Counted from the stretch's first letter, positions 1 through 8,995 are shown. The stretch: DNA of 63,360 nucleotides from JANOMH01 sp031422295 (GCA_031422295.1 JANOQM010000065.1:1-63360); one strand, 5' to 3'. Numbers and translations are program-made. The notes: generated by a model not told the origin, from the sequence alone.

Positions 1-619
1 CGGCGGCATCCTGATTGCCCTGCTGATCGATCAGCCGATCTGGGGGCAAGGCTATGTCCGTATCCTTGTGATCGCGCCGTTCTTTATCATGCCCCCGGTG
101 GCGGCGATGTTATGGAAGAACATGTTCCTTAATCCGGTGTCGGGGCTGTTTGCCGAGGCGGCCAAATTCCTGGGGCTGACCCCTTATACCTTTCTTGAAA
201 GTGCGCCTCTCGCCTCGATCATCCTGATTGTCGCCTGGCAATGGCTGCCTTTTGCCACTCTGATCCTGCTGACCGCGCTGCAATCGCTGTCGTCCGAGGA
301 ACTGGAAGCCGCGGAAATGGACGGTGCGCCCGCGATCAAGCGCTTCTGGTTCATCATGCTGCCGCATCTGGCCCGCGCGATTACCGTGGTGATCCTGATC
401 CAGACGATTTTCCTGCTGGGCGTGCTGGTCGAACTGCTGATGACCACCAATGGCGGTCCCGGCACGGCGTCCACCACGCTGACCTATCTGGTCTACAAAG
501 AATCGCTGATCGATTCCGATGTCGGCACTGCCGCTGCCGGAGGAGTTGTCGCTGTCGTCCTTGCCAATATCGTCGCCATCTTTCTGATGCGCGCGATTGG
601 CAAGAACCTTGACGCATAG
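1..619 (+). CDS. smoF: Polyol ABC transporter permease SmoF (5' truncated)
   Basis: Inner-membrane permease subunit of a sorbitol/mannitol ABC importer. The gene enters from the left edge; the frame is open from base 2, so about 205 residues remain and the first membrane segments are lost. Several hydrophobic segments are visible, together with the cytoplasmic EAA loop that docks on the ATPase (EELEAAEMDGA). The stop is 12 bases before the next permease, which is in turn followed by an ATPase and two polyol dehydrogenases, the order of the Rhodobacter smo operon. The substrate is inferred from this context. The periplasmic binding protein gene would lie to the left, outside the window. Confidence 0.85.
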   Translation, partial: GGILIALLIDQPIWGQGYVRILVIAPFFIMPPVAAMLWKNMFLNPVSGLFAEAAKFLGLTPYTFLESAPLASIILIVAWQWLPFATLILLTALQSLSSEELEAAEMDGAPAIKRFWFIMLPHLARAITVVILIQTIFLLGVLVELLMTTNGGPGTASTTLTYLVYKESLIDSDVGTAAAGGVVAVVLANIVAIFLMRAIGKNLDA

Positions 620-631
620 GGGGGATCCGAT

Positions 632-1462
632 ATGGCCCGCGCAATCAGCCGAGATCGCAAAATCTTCAACACCGTCTGCGCATGGTTCGTCGCCCTGCTG
701 ATCTTCTTTCCGATCCTGTGGATGATCCTGACCAGCTTCAAATCCGAACAGGACGCAATCCTCTCACCCCCTGTGTGGTTCTGGTTCGACTGGACGACCG
801 AGAATTATACAGAGGTGCTGAATACATCGAGCTATTTCCTGCATTTCACCAACTCGATCATCATTGCAGTCGGCTCCACCATCCTTGGCCTGCTGATCGC
901 CGTGCCTGCCGCCTGGTCCATGGCCTTTGTGCCGGGGGCCAAGACCAAGGATATGCTGATGTGGATGCTGTCCACAAAGATGATGCCGGGCGTGGCCGTG
1001 CTGGTGCCGATCTACCTGATTTTCATCCAGTTGGGCCTCTTGGACACCCGCATCGGCCTTGTCATCGTGCTGATGCTGATCAACCTGCCGATCATTGTCT
1101 GGATGCTCTACACCTATTTCAAGGAAATCCCGGGCGAAATTCTTGAGGCCGCCCGGATGGACGGGGCAACGCTGCGCTCTGAAATCATCTATGTCCTGTT
1201 GCCGATGGCCGTGCCGGGGATCGCATCGACCGTGTTGTTGAACATCATTCTGGCCTGGAACGAGGCGTTCTGGACCATTACCCTGACGGCGCGTGATGCA
1301 GCGCCCCTGACCAAGTTCATTTCGCAATATTCCAGCCCGCAGGGTCTGTTCTTTGCAAAACTGTCGGCCGCCAGCGTCATGGCCGTGGCCCCAATATTGG
1401 TCATGGGCTGGTTCAGCCAGAAACAACTTGTGCGCGGCCTGACCTTTGGCGCGGTGAAATAG
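632..1462 (+). CDS. smoG: Polyol ABC transporter permease SmoG
   Basis: Second membrane subunit of the polyol importer, 276 residues, the usual length of a MalG-type permease. An N-terminal membrane segment (about residues 13-35) is followed by a large loop and further hydrophobic segments. The EAA motif EILEAARMDGA lies near residue 170. The ATG is preceded by a GGGGGA ribosome-binding site at 618-624. It should pair with SmoF to form the pore and bind SmoK at the cytoplasmic face. The next gene starts 9 bases downstream, so the subunits are co-transcribed. Confidence 0.88.
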   Translation: MARAISRDRKIFNTVCAWFVALLIFFPILWMILTSFKSEQDAILSPPVWFWFDWTTENYTEVLNTSSYFLHFTNSIIIAVGSTILGLLIAVPAAWSMAFVPGAKTKDMLMWMLSTKMMPGVAVLVPIYLIFIQLGLLDTRIGLVIVLMLINLPIIVWMLYTYFKEIPGEILEAARMDGATLRSEIIYVLLPMAVPGIASTVLLNIILAWNEAFWTITLTARDAAPLTKFISQYSSPQGLFFAKLSAASVMAVAPILVMGWFSQKQLVRGLTFGAVK

Positions 1463-1471
1463 GGGAATAAA

Positions 1472-2476
1472 ATGGGACAGATTTCACTGGATAAAGTCAC
1501 CAAGCGGTTCGGCGATGTATCGGTCATCCCGCCCTTGGATTTGCGGATCGAAGAGGGCGAGTTTGTAGTCTTCGTTGGCCCGTCCGGCTGTGGCAAATCG
1601 ACCCTGTTGCGCCTGATTGCGGGGCTGGAGGACGTGTCGGATGGCAAGATCAGCATCGACGGCAAGGATGCCACCGGCGTGCCCCCCGCCAAGCGCGGGC
1701 TGGCAATGGTGTTCCAAAGCTACGCGCTTTACCCCCACATGACCGTTCGCAAGAACATCGCCTTTCCGCTGCGCATGGCCGGGCTGTCGCAGGCGGAGCA
1801 AGATAAAAAGGTCAACGCCGCCGCCGCCGTCCTGAACCTGTCGGACTACATGGACCGCAAACCGGGCCAACTGTCCGGCGGCCAGCGCCAGCGTGTCGCC
1901 ATCGGCCGGGCGATCGTGCGCGAACCCGCAGCTTTCCTGTTCGATGAGCCTTTGTCCAACCTCGACGCCGCTTTGCGGGTCAATATGCGGCTGGAAATCA
2001 GCGAACTGCATAAATCCCTGAAAACCACGATGATCTATGTGACCCATGATCAGGTCGAAGCGATGACCATGGCCGACAAGATCGTCGTGCTGAATGCCGG
2101 GAACATCGAACAGGTGGGCTCACCGCTGGAACTCTACAAAGCCCCGCGCAACACCTTTGTCGCAGGCTTCATCGGCTCACCGAAGATGAACCTGATCACC
2201 GGGCCCGAGGCCGCCAAGCATAATGCCACCACCATCGGCATCCGCCCGGAACATCTGGGGGTTTCGCCGACCGAAGGCTTGTGGCGCGGCACTGTAGGTG
2301 TGTCGGAACACCTCGGCTCTGACACCTTCCTGCGTGTGTCGGGCACTGGCCTTGGCGACAGCATGACTGTGCGGGCGGATGGAGAGGTCAACCTGCACTA
2401 CGGCGACACGGTCTATCTGACGCCTGATATGACCAAACTGCACCGGTTTGACGCGCAGGGATTGCGGATCGCATGA
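1472..2476 (+). CDS. smoK: Polyol ABC transporter ATP-binding protein SmoK
   Basis: ATPase of the polyol importer, 334 residues, of the MalK/UgpC type. Walker A GPSGCGKST is at residues 36-44, the signature LSGGQRQRV near 134 and Walker B FLFDEPLSNLD near 155. An H-loop follows in YVTHDQVEA. The C-terminal 100 residues form the OB-fold regulatory domain typical of sugar importers (GIRPEHLGV). A GGGG ribosome-binding site precedes the ATG. The stop overlaps the start of the dehydrogenase gene by four bases (ATGA), so translation is probably coupled. Confidence 0.9.
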   Translation: MGQISLDKVTKRFGDVSVIPPLDLRIEEGEFVVFVGPSGCGKSTLLRLIAGLEDVSDGKISIDGKDATGVPPAKRGLAMVFQSYALYPHMTVRKNIAFPLRMAGLSQAEQDKKVNAAAAVLNLSDYMDRKPGQLSGGQRQRVAIGRAIVREPAAFLFDEPLSNLDAALRVNMRLEISELHKSLKTTMIYVTHDQVEAMTMADKIVVLNAGNIEQVGSPLELYKAPRNTFVAGFIGSPKMNLITGPEAAKHNATTIGIRPEHLGVSPTEGLWRGTVGVSEHLGSDTFLRVSGTGLGDSMTVRADGEVNLHYGDTVYLTPDMTKLHRFDAQGLRIA

Positions 2477-3246
2477 CCAGACTTGCTGGAAAAACCGCGC
2501 TTATTACCGGCGCTGCGCGCGGGATCGGGCTGGCGTTCGCGCAAGCCTATGTTGCCGAAGGCGCACGGGTGGCGATTGCTGACATCAAACTGGAGGCGGC
2601 GCAAAAGGCCGCCGCCGAAATTGGCCCGATGGCCATTGCGGTGCATGTCAATGTTGCGGATCAGGCCAGTATTGAGACCTGTGTAGCCGCAGTTGCGGCG
2701 CAGCTTGGTGGCATCGACATCCTGATCAACAATGCCGCCCTGTTCGATGCCGCCCCCATCGTTGACATAACGCGGGCCAGTTACGACCGGTTGTTTGCGG
2801 TCAATGTGGCAGGGCCCCTGTTCATGCTGCAAGCCGTCGCACGCGGCATGATCTTGAGGGGCAAGGGCGGCAAGATCATCAACATGGCATCACAGGCCGG
2901 GCGGCGCGGCGAGGCGCTGGTGGCTGTCTATTGCGCCACCAAGGCCGCGATTATCAGCCTGACCCAATCTGCCGGGCTGAACCTGATTGCACATGGGATC
3001 AACGTCAACGCCATCGCGCCCGGCGTAGTGGACGGGGAACATTGGGACGGCGTGGATGCGCTGTTTGCCAAATATGAAAACCGCAAACCGGGCGAGAAAA
3101 AGCGCCTTGTTGCCGCCGAAGTGCCATTTGGCCGTATGGCCACGCCCGATGACCTGACCGGAATGGCGATTTTTCTGGCGTCCAAAGACGCGGATTACAT
3201 CGTCGCCCAGACCTACAACGTGGACGGCGGGAATTGGATGAGCTGA
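2473..3246 (+). CDS. smoS: Sorbitol dehydrogenase, short-chain type (SmoS)
   Basis: Short-chain dehydrogenase/reductase of 257 residues that should oxidise D-sorbitol to D-fructose, and possibly galactitol, with NAD+. The nucleotide-binding glycine motif TGAARGIG is at residues 12-19, NNAA follows near 90 and the catalytic YCATK is near 155, with the active-site serine in INMASQ upstream. The gene starts inside the smoK stop (ATGA) and ends inside the mtlK start (TGATG), so both junctions are translationally coupled. The cytoplasmic enzyme is placed directly after its own importer. Substrate assignment rests on operon order. Confidence 0.87.
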   Translation: MTRLAGKTALITGAARGIGLAFAQAYVAEGARVAIADIKLEAAQKAAAEIGPMAIAVHVNVADQASIETCVAAVAAQLGGIDILINNAALFDAAPIVDITRASYDRLFAVNVAGPLFMLQAVARGMILRGKGGKIINMASQAGRRGEALVAVYCATKAAIISLTQSAGLNLIAHGINVNAIAPGVVDGEHWDGVDALFAKYENRKPGEKKRLVAAEVPFGRMATPDDLTGMAIFLASKDADYIVAQTYNVDGGNWMS

Positions 3247-4718
3247 TGACAATCCCCCTGAACAGTGCCGCTTTGACCGCACTTCCGGCCAATGTCCACG
3301 GCCCCGCCTATGATCGCGCTGGCCTGACAGGTGGCATTCTACACGTGGGCGTCGGCAATTTTCATCGTGCGCATATGGCTGTGTATCTGGATCGGTTGTT
3401 TGGGCTGGGGCATGATCACGACTGGGCCCTGATCGGGGCCGGGGTGCGCGCGGGTGACGCCGTCATGCGCGACAAGCTGGCGGCGCAAGACTGGCTGACC
3501 ACGGTCGTGGAACTTGACCCCTCGGGCCTGACGGCCTGTGTGATCGGATCGATGGTCGATTTTGTGCCCGTCGATAGCTCTGCCGTGATCGCGAGGATGG
3601 CCGACCCCGCCATTCGCATCGTGTCGTTGACCGTGACCGAAGGCGGCTATTACATCGACGCGAAAACCGATGGATTCGACACTAACGCTGGTGATATCGT
3701 CTATGACGCTGCCAATCCGACGACACCGAAAACCGTCTTCGGCATGATGATCGCTGCTCTTCGTCAGCGCCATAAGGCGGGACTTGCGCCCTTCACTATC
3801 CTGTCCTGCGACAACCTGCCCGAAAACGGCCATGTCACCCACCGCACGGTGATCGGCCTTGCCCACATGTCCGACCCCATATTCGCCAATTGGATCGAGG
3901 CCAATGTCGCCTTCCCCAACTCGATGGTCGATTGCATCACCCCAGCAACGTCGGACCGCGAGCGTAATCTGGTCGCTGAAAACTTTGGCCTGACCGATGC
4001 CGTGCCTGTGGCCTGCGAACCGTTCCGGCAATGGGTGCTTGAGGATAATTTCCCCCAAGGGCGTCCAAAACTGGAACTTGTCGGTGCTGAATTTGTCGCC
4101 AACGTCGCGCAATTCGAGTTGATGAAGCTGCGCATCCTGAACGGCGGGCATGCTGCCATCGCTTATCCCGGTGCGCTTTTAGGCCATTGGTTTGTGCATG
4201 ACGCGATGGCGGACAGGCGCATTTCCGGCTGGCTGGACCGCCTGACACGGACCGAGATTGTACCGACGCTGCAACCGATCCCCGGTGTCAGCTATGATGC
4301 ATACCGCGAAAAAATTGCGGATCGGTTCAGCAACCCCGAAGTGGGTGACACGATTCCGCGCCTGTGCCTGGACGGGTCAAACCGCCAACCCAAGTTTGTT
4401 CTGCCCGTACTGCGGCAGGCCATGGCCGAAAACAGACACTATAAAGGGCTTTCTTTGGAGGTTGCGCTGTGGTGCCGCTATTGCGCCGGCACCGACGAGG
4501 CAGGCAATGTGATTGCGCCGAACGACGATAATGCTACGGACCTCAAACTGCGGGCTTTGGCTGCAAAGACCGACCCGCAGGCATTTTTGTCCAATACGCT
4601 GGTTTTTGGCACCCTCGGCCAAGATACTAGGTTCGCCAGCGCCTTTGCCGTCGCGCTGGCCTCGCTTTGGGCGAACGGGGTCGAAGCGACCCTGAACGCC
4701 TACGCCCCCGAAATCTGA
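3246..4718 (+). CDS. mtlK: Mannitol 2-dehydrogenase (long-chain polyol dehydrogenase)
   Basis: NAD-dependent enzyme converting D-mannitol to D-fructose, also often active on D-arabitol and sorbitol; 490 residues, normal for the polyol-specific long-chain family. The N-terminal motif GVGNFHRAHM, the CDNLPENG motif and the catalytic-lysine motif KLRILNGGH are all present. I chose the ATG at 3246, which shares its A with the smoS stop (TGATG), over an in-frame TTG four codons upstream. The 3' end overlaps the convergent malyl-CoA lyase gene by 19 bases. The xylulokinase or fructokinase genes that often follow in related operons are absent here. Confidence 0.9.
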   Translation: MTIPLNSAALTALPANVHGPAYDRAGLTGGILHVGVGNFHRAHMAVYLDRLFGLGHDHDWALIGAGVRAGDAVMRDKLAAQDWLTTVVELDPSGLTACVIGSMVDFVPVDSSAVIARMADPAIRIVSLTVTEGGYYIDAKTDGFDTNAGDIVYDAANPTTPKTVFGMMIAALRQRHKAGLAPFTILSCDNLPENGHVTHRTVIGLAHMSDPIFANWIEANVAFPNSMVDCITPATSDRERNLVAENFGLTDAVPVACEPFRQWVLEDNFPQGRPKLELVGAEFVANVAQFELMKLRILNGGHAAIAYPGALLGHWFVHDAMADRRISGWLDRLTRTEIVPTLQPIPGVSYDAYREKIADRFSNPEVGDTIPRLCLDGSNRQPKFVLPVLRQAMAENRHYKGLSLEVALWCRYCAGTDEAGNVIAPNDDNATDLKLRALAAKTDPQAFLSNTLVFGTLGQDTRFASAFAVALASLWANGVEATLNAYAPEI

Positions 4719-5677
4719 CGCGCCTTTGACACCAACACTTCGGCCTGCCGGATCGACGCATAGTCGATCAGGCGGCCGTCGAGGGAAACAGCACCTTTGC
4801 CCTCGGCCTCGGCCACTTTCATTGCCTCCAGAATCCGGGTGGCACGGGTGACTTCGGCGGCAGAGGGGGTCATAACCTCATTAGCCAGCGCAATCTGGCT
4901 GGGGTGAATTGCCCATTTGCCTTCACACCCCAGCACGGCGGCGCGTTTCGCGGCGGCGCGGTAACCATCGGGGTCCTGAAAATCGCCGAACGGCCCGTCA
5001 ATCGGACGCAACCCGTTGGCGCGGGCGGCGACGACCATTCGGGCCAACGCATAATGCCACATGTCGCCCCAATGCACTTCGCGGCTGCCATCGGCGAGGG
5101 GGTCGGTCAGGACGGAATAATCCGGATTTACCCCGCCAATGATCGTGGTGCGGGCGCGGGTGCTGGCGGCGTAATCGGCCACGCCGAAATGCAGCGATTC
5201 ATTGCGTTTGGACGCGGCGGCAATAGCCGACACATTCTGCATCCCCAACGCCGTCTCGATAATATGCTCGAACCCGATGCGCTTCTTATAGCCTTTCGCC
5301 ACCTCGATCTGCGTCACCATCATATCGACGGCATAAACATCGGCGGCGGTGCCAACCTTGGGAACCATAATCAAATCAAGCCGTTCACCCGCCTGTTCCA
5401 CGACATCGACCACGTCGCGGTACATGTAATGCGTATCAAGGCCGTTGATTCGGACCGACATGGTTTTAGTGCCCCAATCCATGTCGTTCAGGGCCTTGAT
5501 GATATTCTTGCGGGCCTGGGCCTTTTCATCTGGGGCAACCGCATCTTCAAGGTCCAGAAAGATCACGTCAGCGGAAGATTTTGCAGCCTTTTCAAACATC
5601 TGCGGCTGGCTTCCCGGCACGGCCAATTCGGACCGGTTCAGCCGGGCGGGGGCCTGTTCGATGATGTGAAAACTCAT
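4700..5677 (-). CDS. mclA: L-malyl-CoA lyase, serine-cycle type (citrate lyase beta family)
   Basis: Cleaves L-malyl-CoA to acetyl-CoA and glyoxylate. At 325 residues it has the length of the family. Visible motifs are the magnesium-binding FLDLEDAVAPDEK, the substrate-binding SVRINGLDT, the acidic HIIETALGM and GKWAIHPSQI near the C-terminus. From memory, the sequence resembles the Methylorubrum serine-cycle MclA more than the Rhodobacter Mcl1 of the ethylmalonyl-CoA pathway. I chose the ATG at 5677, which has an AAAGGA ribosome-binding site; a start 33 bases upstream is possible but unlikely. It follows the response-regulator gene on the same strand after 100 bases. Its product glyoxylate feeds the divergent aminotransferase. 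Confidence 0.9.
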   Translation of the reverse strand: MSFHIIEQAPARLNRSELAVPGSQPQMFEKAAKSSADVIFLDLEDAVAPDEKAQARKNIIKALNDMDWGTKTMSVRINGLDTHYMYRDVVDVVEQAGERLDLIMVPKVGTAADVYAVDMMVTQIEVAKGYKKRIGFEHIIETALGMQNVSAIAAASKRNESLHFGVADYAASTRARTTIIGGVNPDYSVLTDPLADGSREVHWGDMWHYALARMVVAARANGLRPIDGPFGDFQDPDGYRAAAKRAAVLGCEGKWAIHPSQIALANEVMTPSAAEVTRATRILEAMKVAEAEGKGAVSLDGRLIDYASIRQAEVLVSKARQISGA

Positions 5678-5777
5678 GTGATTGGTCCTTTGAATGTGCA
5701 GTTGCGGCATTCAAGCGGGGAAAGGGCGCAAAGTGTCAAGCAACAATATTACGCGATGCGCCATGCCTGCGACCAAA

Positions 5778-6407
5778 TCAAACCTGACGTTCGGTGGGCA
5801 AACGCGAGGAATAGTAGAACGCAATCGCCCGTGCCCGGCTTTCGACGCCCAGCTTTTCATACAGGTTTGATAGATGAAACTTGATCGTGTTGGCGGAAAT
5901 CCCAAATTCGGCAGCAAGGTCTTTGTTGGAAAGTCCTTGGGAAAGTGACTCTAACAAAGCTTTTTCGCGCCGTGTCAGTTGCTGCATTGGGTCAGAGGCC
6001 AGATCGCGGACGTCCAGAAACGGGAACACCATCTGCCCGGCGGCCACAGCCACGCAGGTATCCAGCAGCTTTTCGGCGGGGTTCGACCGCCCGATGAACC
6101 CTGCAGCCCCGGCCAACATCGCCAGTCGCGGCAGATCACCCCGGCTGTCATCGCCATAAACCACAAGCCGCGGGGCGTGAGGCTGGTCGCGCAACACCTC
6201 GATCAGTTTTTGCCCACCGAGGGCTGGCAAATTCCAGTCAATGACGCCCACCTGCACGGGAACCCGCATCACCGCCCCCAGGAACCCTTCGGCTGTGGCG
6301 GTCGTGGCGACCAGTGAAAACCTCGGGTCGCGGTGAAAAATCTCGGACATCGCTGACAGCACCAGCGGGTTGCTGTCAGCCAGCGACAATTCGATTGGTT
6401 TACGCAT
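5778..6407 (-). CDS. LuxR-family response regulator, atypical receiver
   Basis: DNA-binding regulator of 209 residues with an N-terminal receiver-like domain (about 5-125) and a C-terminal LuxR/GerE helix-turn-helix (about 140-200; LTRREKALLESLSQG, then GISANTIKFHLSNLY). The phosphoacceptor candidate is Asp57 in VIDWNLP. The usual acidic pair near residue 10 is Ala-Asp, and the conserved lysine near residue 105 appears to be arginine in GFIGRSNP, so normal phosphorylation switching is doubtful. No histidine kinase lies nearby. It is divergent from sgaA-mtkAB and upstream of mclA, so a role in controlling the serine-cycle genes is inferred. I chose the ATG at 6407; a TTG one codon upstream is also open. 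Confidence 0.8.
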   Translation of the reverse strand: MRKPIELSLADSNPLVLSAMSEIFHRDPRFSLVATTATAEGFLGAVMRVPVQVGVIDWNLPALGGQKLIEVLRDQPHAPRLVVYGDDSRGDLPRLAMLAGAAGFIGRSNPAEKLLDTCVAVAAGQMVFPFLDVRDLASDPMQQLTRREKALLESLSQGLSNKDLAAEFGISANTIKFHLSNLYEKLGVESRARAIAFYYSSRLPTERQV

Positions 6408-6410
6408 CAA

Positions 6411-6500
6411 AACCTACCCATCCCGGTCGGGTCAAACGGTATTCTACAGTATTCAATCTAAATGGGTAGCTCATTTACCACCCATACCGACACCCATAAG
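6411..6500. promoter_or_regulatory. Divergent regulator/sgaA intergenic region with repeated ACCCAT motifs
   Basis: Four copies of ACCCAT occur in about 85 bases: CTACCCAT at 6414-6421, its exact inverse ATGGGTAG at 6462-6469, and CACCCATA at 6479-6486 and again at 6491-6498, the last two being 12 bases apart. They sit between the response-regulator gene and sgaA, where both promoters must lie. The arrangement is that expected of an operator for the adjacent LuxR-type protein, but binding is inferred only. No clear -35/-10 pair stands out. Confidence 0.4.
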
Positions 6501-6592
6501 CAGGAGTAACGCAGGTTGCGCCGGGAAATCAACCCCGTCATCCTTCCCTGACGTCAATGCGCGGCAGCGCTTTTCTTGGAGGAAAGACAACA

Positions 6593-7786
6593 ATGCAGGG
6601 TATCCGAGGCTTGTTTATTCCCGGTCCTACCAATGTGCCCGAAGCGGTGCGTAAGGCGATTGATATCCCGATGGAGGATCACCGTGCCCCGGATATGCCC
6701 GCCTTTGTGCTGCCGCTGTTCGTTGACCTGAAAAAGATATTCAAGACTGAAACCGCCACCCCATTCGTGTTTACCGCATCTGGCACCGCCGGGTGGGAGG
6801 CCGCGATTACCAACACCCTGTGCGAAGGCGACACTGTTTTGGCTGCCCGGTTCGGTCAGTTCAGCCATCTGTGGATCGAGATGTGTAAGGTTTTGGGCCT
6901 GAAACTGCAGGTCATTGAATGCGACTGGGGCATGGGTGCGCCGGTAGAACAGATCGCCGCCGCACTGGCCGCTGACACGGACCACAAGATCAAGGCCGTG
7001 CTGGCCACACATAATGAAACCGCCACCGGCGTGACCAGCGACATTGGTGCAGTGCGCCGCGCCATAGATGCCTGCGGGCATCCGGCGCTGCTGTTTGTCG
7101 ATGGCGTATCATCTATCGCATCCATCGATTTTCGCATGGATGAATGGGGCGTTGATGTGATCGTATCCGGCAGTCAAAAGGGCTTTATGCTGCCCGCGGG
7201 CCTCGCGATCATGTGTGTCAGCGCCAAGGCGATGGTGGCCACCAAAACCGGCACATATCGCCGCGCCTATTTCGATTGCAACATGATGGCCGCGTCGAAT
7301 GCGACCGGCTATTTTCCCTATACCCCGCCAATGGCCCTGCTGCGCGGGTTGCGCGTGGCGATGGACAGATTGCTGGAGGAGGGGCTGGAGAATGTCTTTG
7401 CCCGGCACCATCATCTGGCCGAAGGGGTGCGCCGCGCTGTCGCCGCCTGGGGGCTGACCCTATGCGCCAAAGACCCGAAATGGAATTCGGACACCGTGAC
7501 GGCGATTGTCGTGCCCGAAGGCCATGACGCCCGCAAGGTCATTGCCCGGGCCTATGAGCGTTACGGGATTTCGTTTGGCGCGGGGCTATCAGTCGTCGCT
7601 GGCAAGGTGTTCCGCATTGGCCATTTGGGTGACTTGAACGAAACGATGCTGGTGGGCGCGCTGGGCGGGGCCGAAATGGCGATGCGCGATGTCGGCATTC
7701 CGGTTGTGGCCGGGTCCGGTGTGGCGGCGGCCTGTGAATATTGGCGCACCCATGGCGCACAGGCCATGGCGCTGGCTGCGGAATAG
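6593..7786 (+). CDS. sgaA: Serine-glyoxylate aminotransferase
   Basis: PLP enzyme transferring the amino group of serine to glyoxylate, giving hydroxypyruvate and glycine, a central step of the serine cycle. 397 residues, class V aminotransferase fold. FIPGPTNVP marks the N-terminus and the PLP lysine is Lys196 in SGSQKGFMLPAG. FRIGHLGDLNE near the C-terminus is also typical. I chose the ATG at 6593, which has a GGAGGA ribosome-binding site at 6578-6583; an in-frame ATG 36 bases upstream lacks one. The gene heads the rightward operon with mtkA and mtkB. The related aspartate-glyoxylate aminotransferase BhcA is an alternative by family, but its bhcBCD partners are absent and malate-CoA ligase is present. 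Confidence 0.88.
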   Translation: MQGIRGLFIPGPTNVPEAVRKAIDIPMEDHRAPDMPAFVLPLFVDLKKIFKTETATPFVFTASGTAGWEAAITNTLCEGDTVLAARFGQFSHLWIEMCKVLGLKLQVIECDWGMGAPVEQIAAALAADTDHKIKAVLATHNETATGVTSDIGAVRRAIDACGHPALLFVDGVSSIASIDFRMDEWGVDVIVSGSQKGFMLPAGLAIMCVSAKAMVATKTGTYRRAYFDCNMMAASNATGYFPYTPPMALLRGLRVAMDRLLEEGLENVFARHHHLAEGVRRAVAAWGLTLCAKDPKWNSDTVTAIVVPEGHDARKVIARAYERYGISFGAGLSVVAGKVFRIGHLGDLNETMLVGALGGAEMAMRDVGIPVVAGSGVAAACEYWRTHGAQAMALAAE

Positions 7787-7795
7787 GGGCACATC

Positions 7796-8995
7796 ATGGA
7801 CATTCACGAATATCAGGCCAAGGAAATCCTGGCGCGTTTTGGTGTCGCCGTACCCGATGGCGCACTGGCCTATTCCCCCGAACAGGCGGCCTACCGTGCC
7901 CGCGAACTGGGCGGCACCCGTTGGATCGTCAAGGCGCAGGTCCATGCCGGCGGCCGGGGCAAGGCCGGGGGCGTCAAACTATGCAATTCGGATCACGAGA
8001 TTGCCGAGGCCGCCGAGGGCATGTTTGGCCGCAAACTGGTGACGCATCAGACCGGACCCGAGGGAAAAGGCATATACAGGGTCTATGTCGAGGCTGCGGT
8101 GCCGTTTGATCACGAGATTTATCTGGGCTTTGTTCTCGACCGCACCAGCCAGCGGATCATGATCGTGGCCTCCGCTCAGGGCGGGATGGAGATTGAGGAG
8201 ATTTCCGAAAAATCGCCCGAAAGCATCGTGCGGTCTACCGTCGAACCAGCGGTGGGCCTGCGCGAATTTCAGGCCCGTGAGATTGCGTTCAAGCTGGGCA
8301 TTCCCGCCGATCTGACGCAACAGATGGTCCGTACTTTGCTGGGCTGTTACCGCGCGTTCCGCGATCTGGACGCGACGATGGTCGAGGTGAACCCGCTGGT
8401 GATCACTTCTGACAAACGCATCGTGGCGCTGGATGCCAAGATGACCTTCGATACCAATGCCCTGTTCCGTCACCCGCAAATTGCCGAATTGCGCGATAAA
8501 TCCCAAGAGGACCCGCGCGAAAGCCAAGCCGCCGACCGGGGGCTTTCGTATATCGGGCTGTCCGGCAACATCGGTTGCATTGTGAACGGGGCCGGGCTGG
8601 CGATGGCCACGATGGACACGATCAAGCTGGCCGGGGGCGAGCCTGCCAATTTTCTGGATATAGGCGGGGGTGCCACGCCCGAACGTGTGGCCAAGGCGTT
8701 CCGCCTGGTGACTTCGGACAAGAATGTGCAGGCGATTCTGGTCAATATATTTGCGGGGATCAATCGCTGCGACTGGGTAGCTGACGGCGTGGTGCAGGCG
8801 CTGAAGGCGCATCCGCTGGATATGCCGGTGATCGTGCGGCTGGCCGGGACAAATGTTGAGGAGGGTCTGAAAATCCTCGCCAAATCCGGCCTGCCGATTA
8901 TCCGCGCGACCAGTCTGATGGAGGCCGCCGAACGATCAGTCACCGCATGGCGCAATGATCAGGCGCAACGTGTCAAAGTGAGGGTCGCATCATGA
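7796..8995 (+). CDS. mtkA: Malate-CoA ligase, beta subunit
   Basis: ATP-grasp subunit of malate thiokinase, which makes malyl-CoA from malate, CoA and ATP. 399 residues. The N-terminus MDIHEYQAKEIL and the nucleotide loop KAQVHAGGRGKAGG are shared with succinyl-CoA synthetase SucC; VEVNPLVI and FAGINRCDWVADG are typical of the C-terminal half. The pairing with sgaA and mclA, rather than with 2-oxoglutarate dehydrogenase genes, and the match to remembered MtkA sequence support malate over succinate. It starts 9 bases after sgaA and its stop overlaps mtkB by four bases. Confidence 0.88.
   Translation: MDIHEYQAKEILARFGVAVPDGALAYSPEQAAYRARELGGTRWIVKAQVHAGGRGKAGGVKLCNSDHEIAEAAEGMFGRKLVTHQTGPEGKGIYRVYVEAAVPFDHEIYLGFVLDRTSQRIMIVASAQGGMEIEEISEKSPESIVRSTVEPAVGLREFQAREIAFKLGIPADLTQQMVRTLLGCYRAFRDLDATMVEVNPLVITSDKRIVALDAKMTFDTNALFRHPQIAELRDKSQEDPRESQAADRGLSYIGLSGNIGCIVNGAGLAMATMDTIKLAGGEPANFLDIGGGATPERVAKAFRLVTSDKNVQAILVNIFAGINRCDWVADGVVQALKAHPLDMPVIVRLAGTNVEEGLKILAKSGLPIIRATSLMEAAERSVTAWRNDQAQRVKVRVAS

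Noticed and set aside
6593..7786. Aspartate-glyoxylate aminotransferase (BhcA) of the beta-hydroxyaspartate cycle
   Set aside because: The family is the same, but bhcB, bhcC and bhcD are absent and malate-CoA ligase genes follow directly, which points to the serine cycle.
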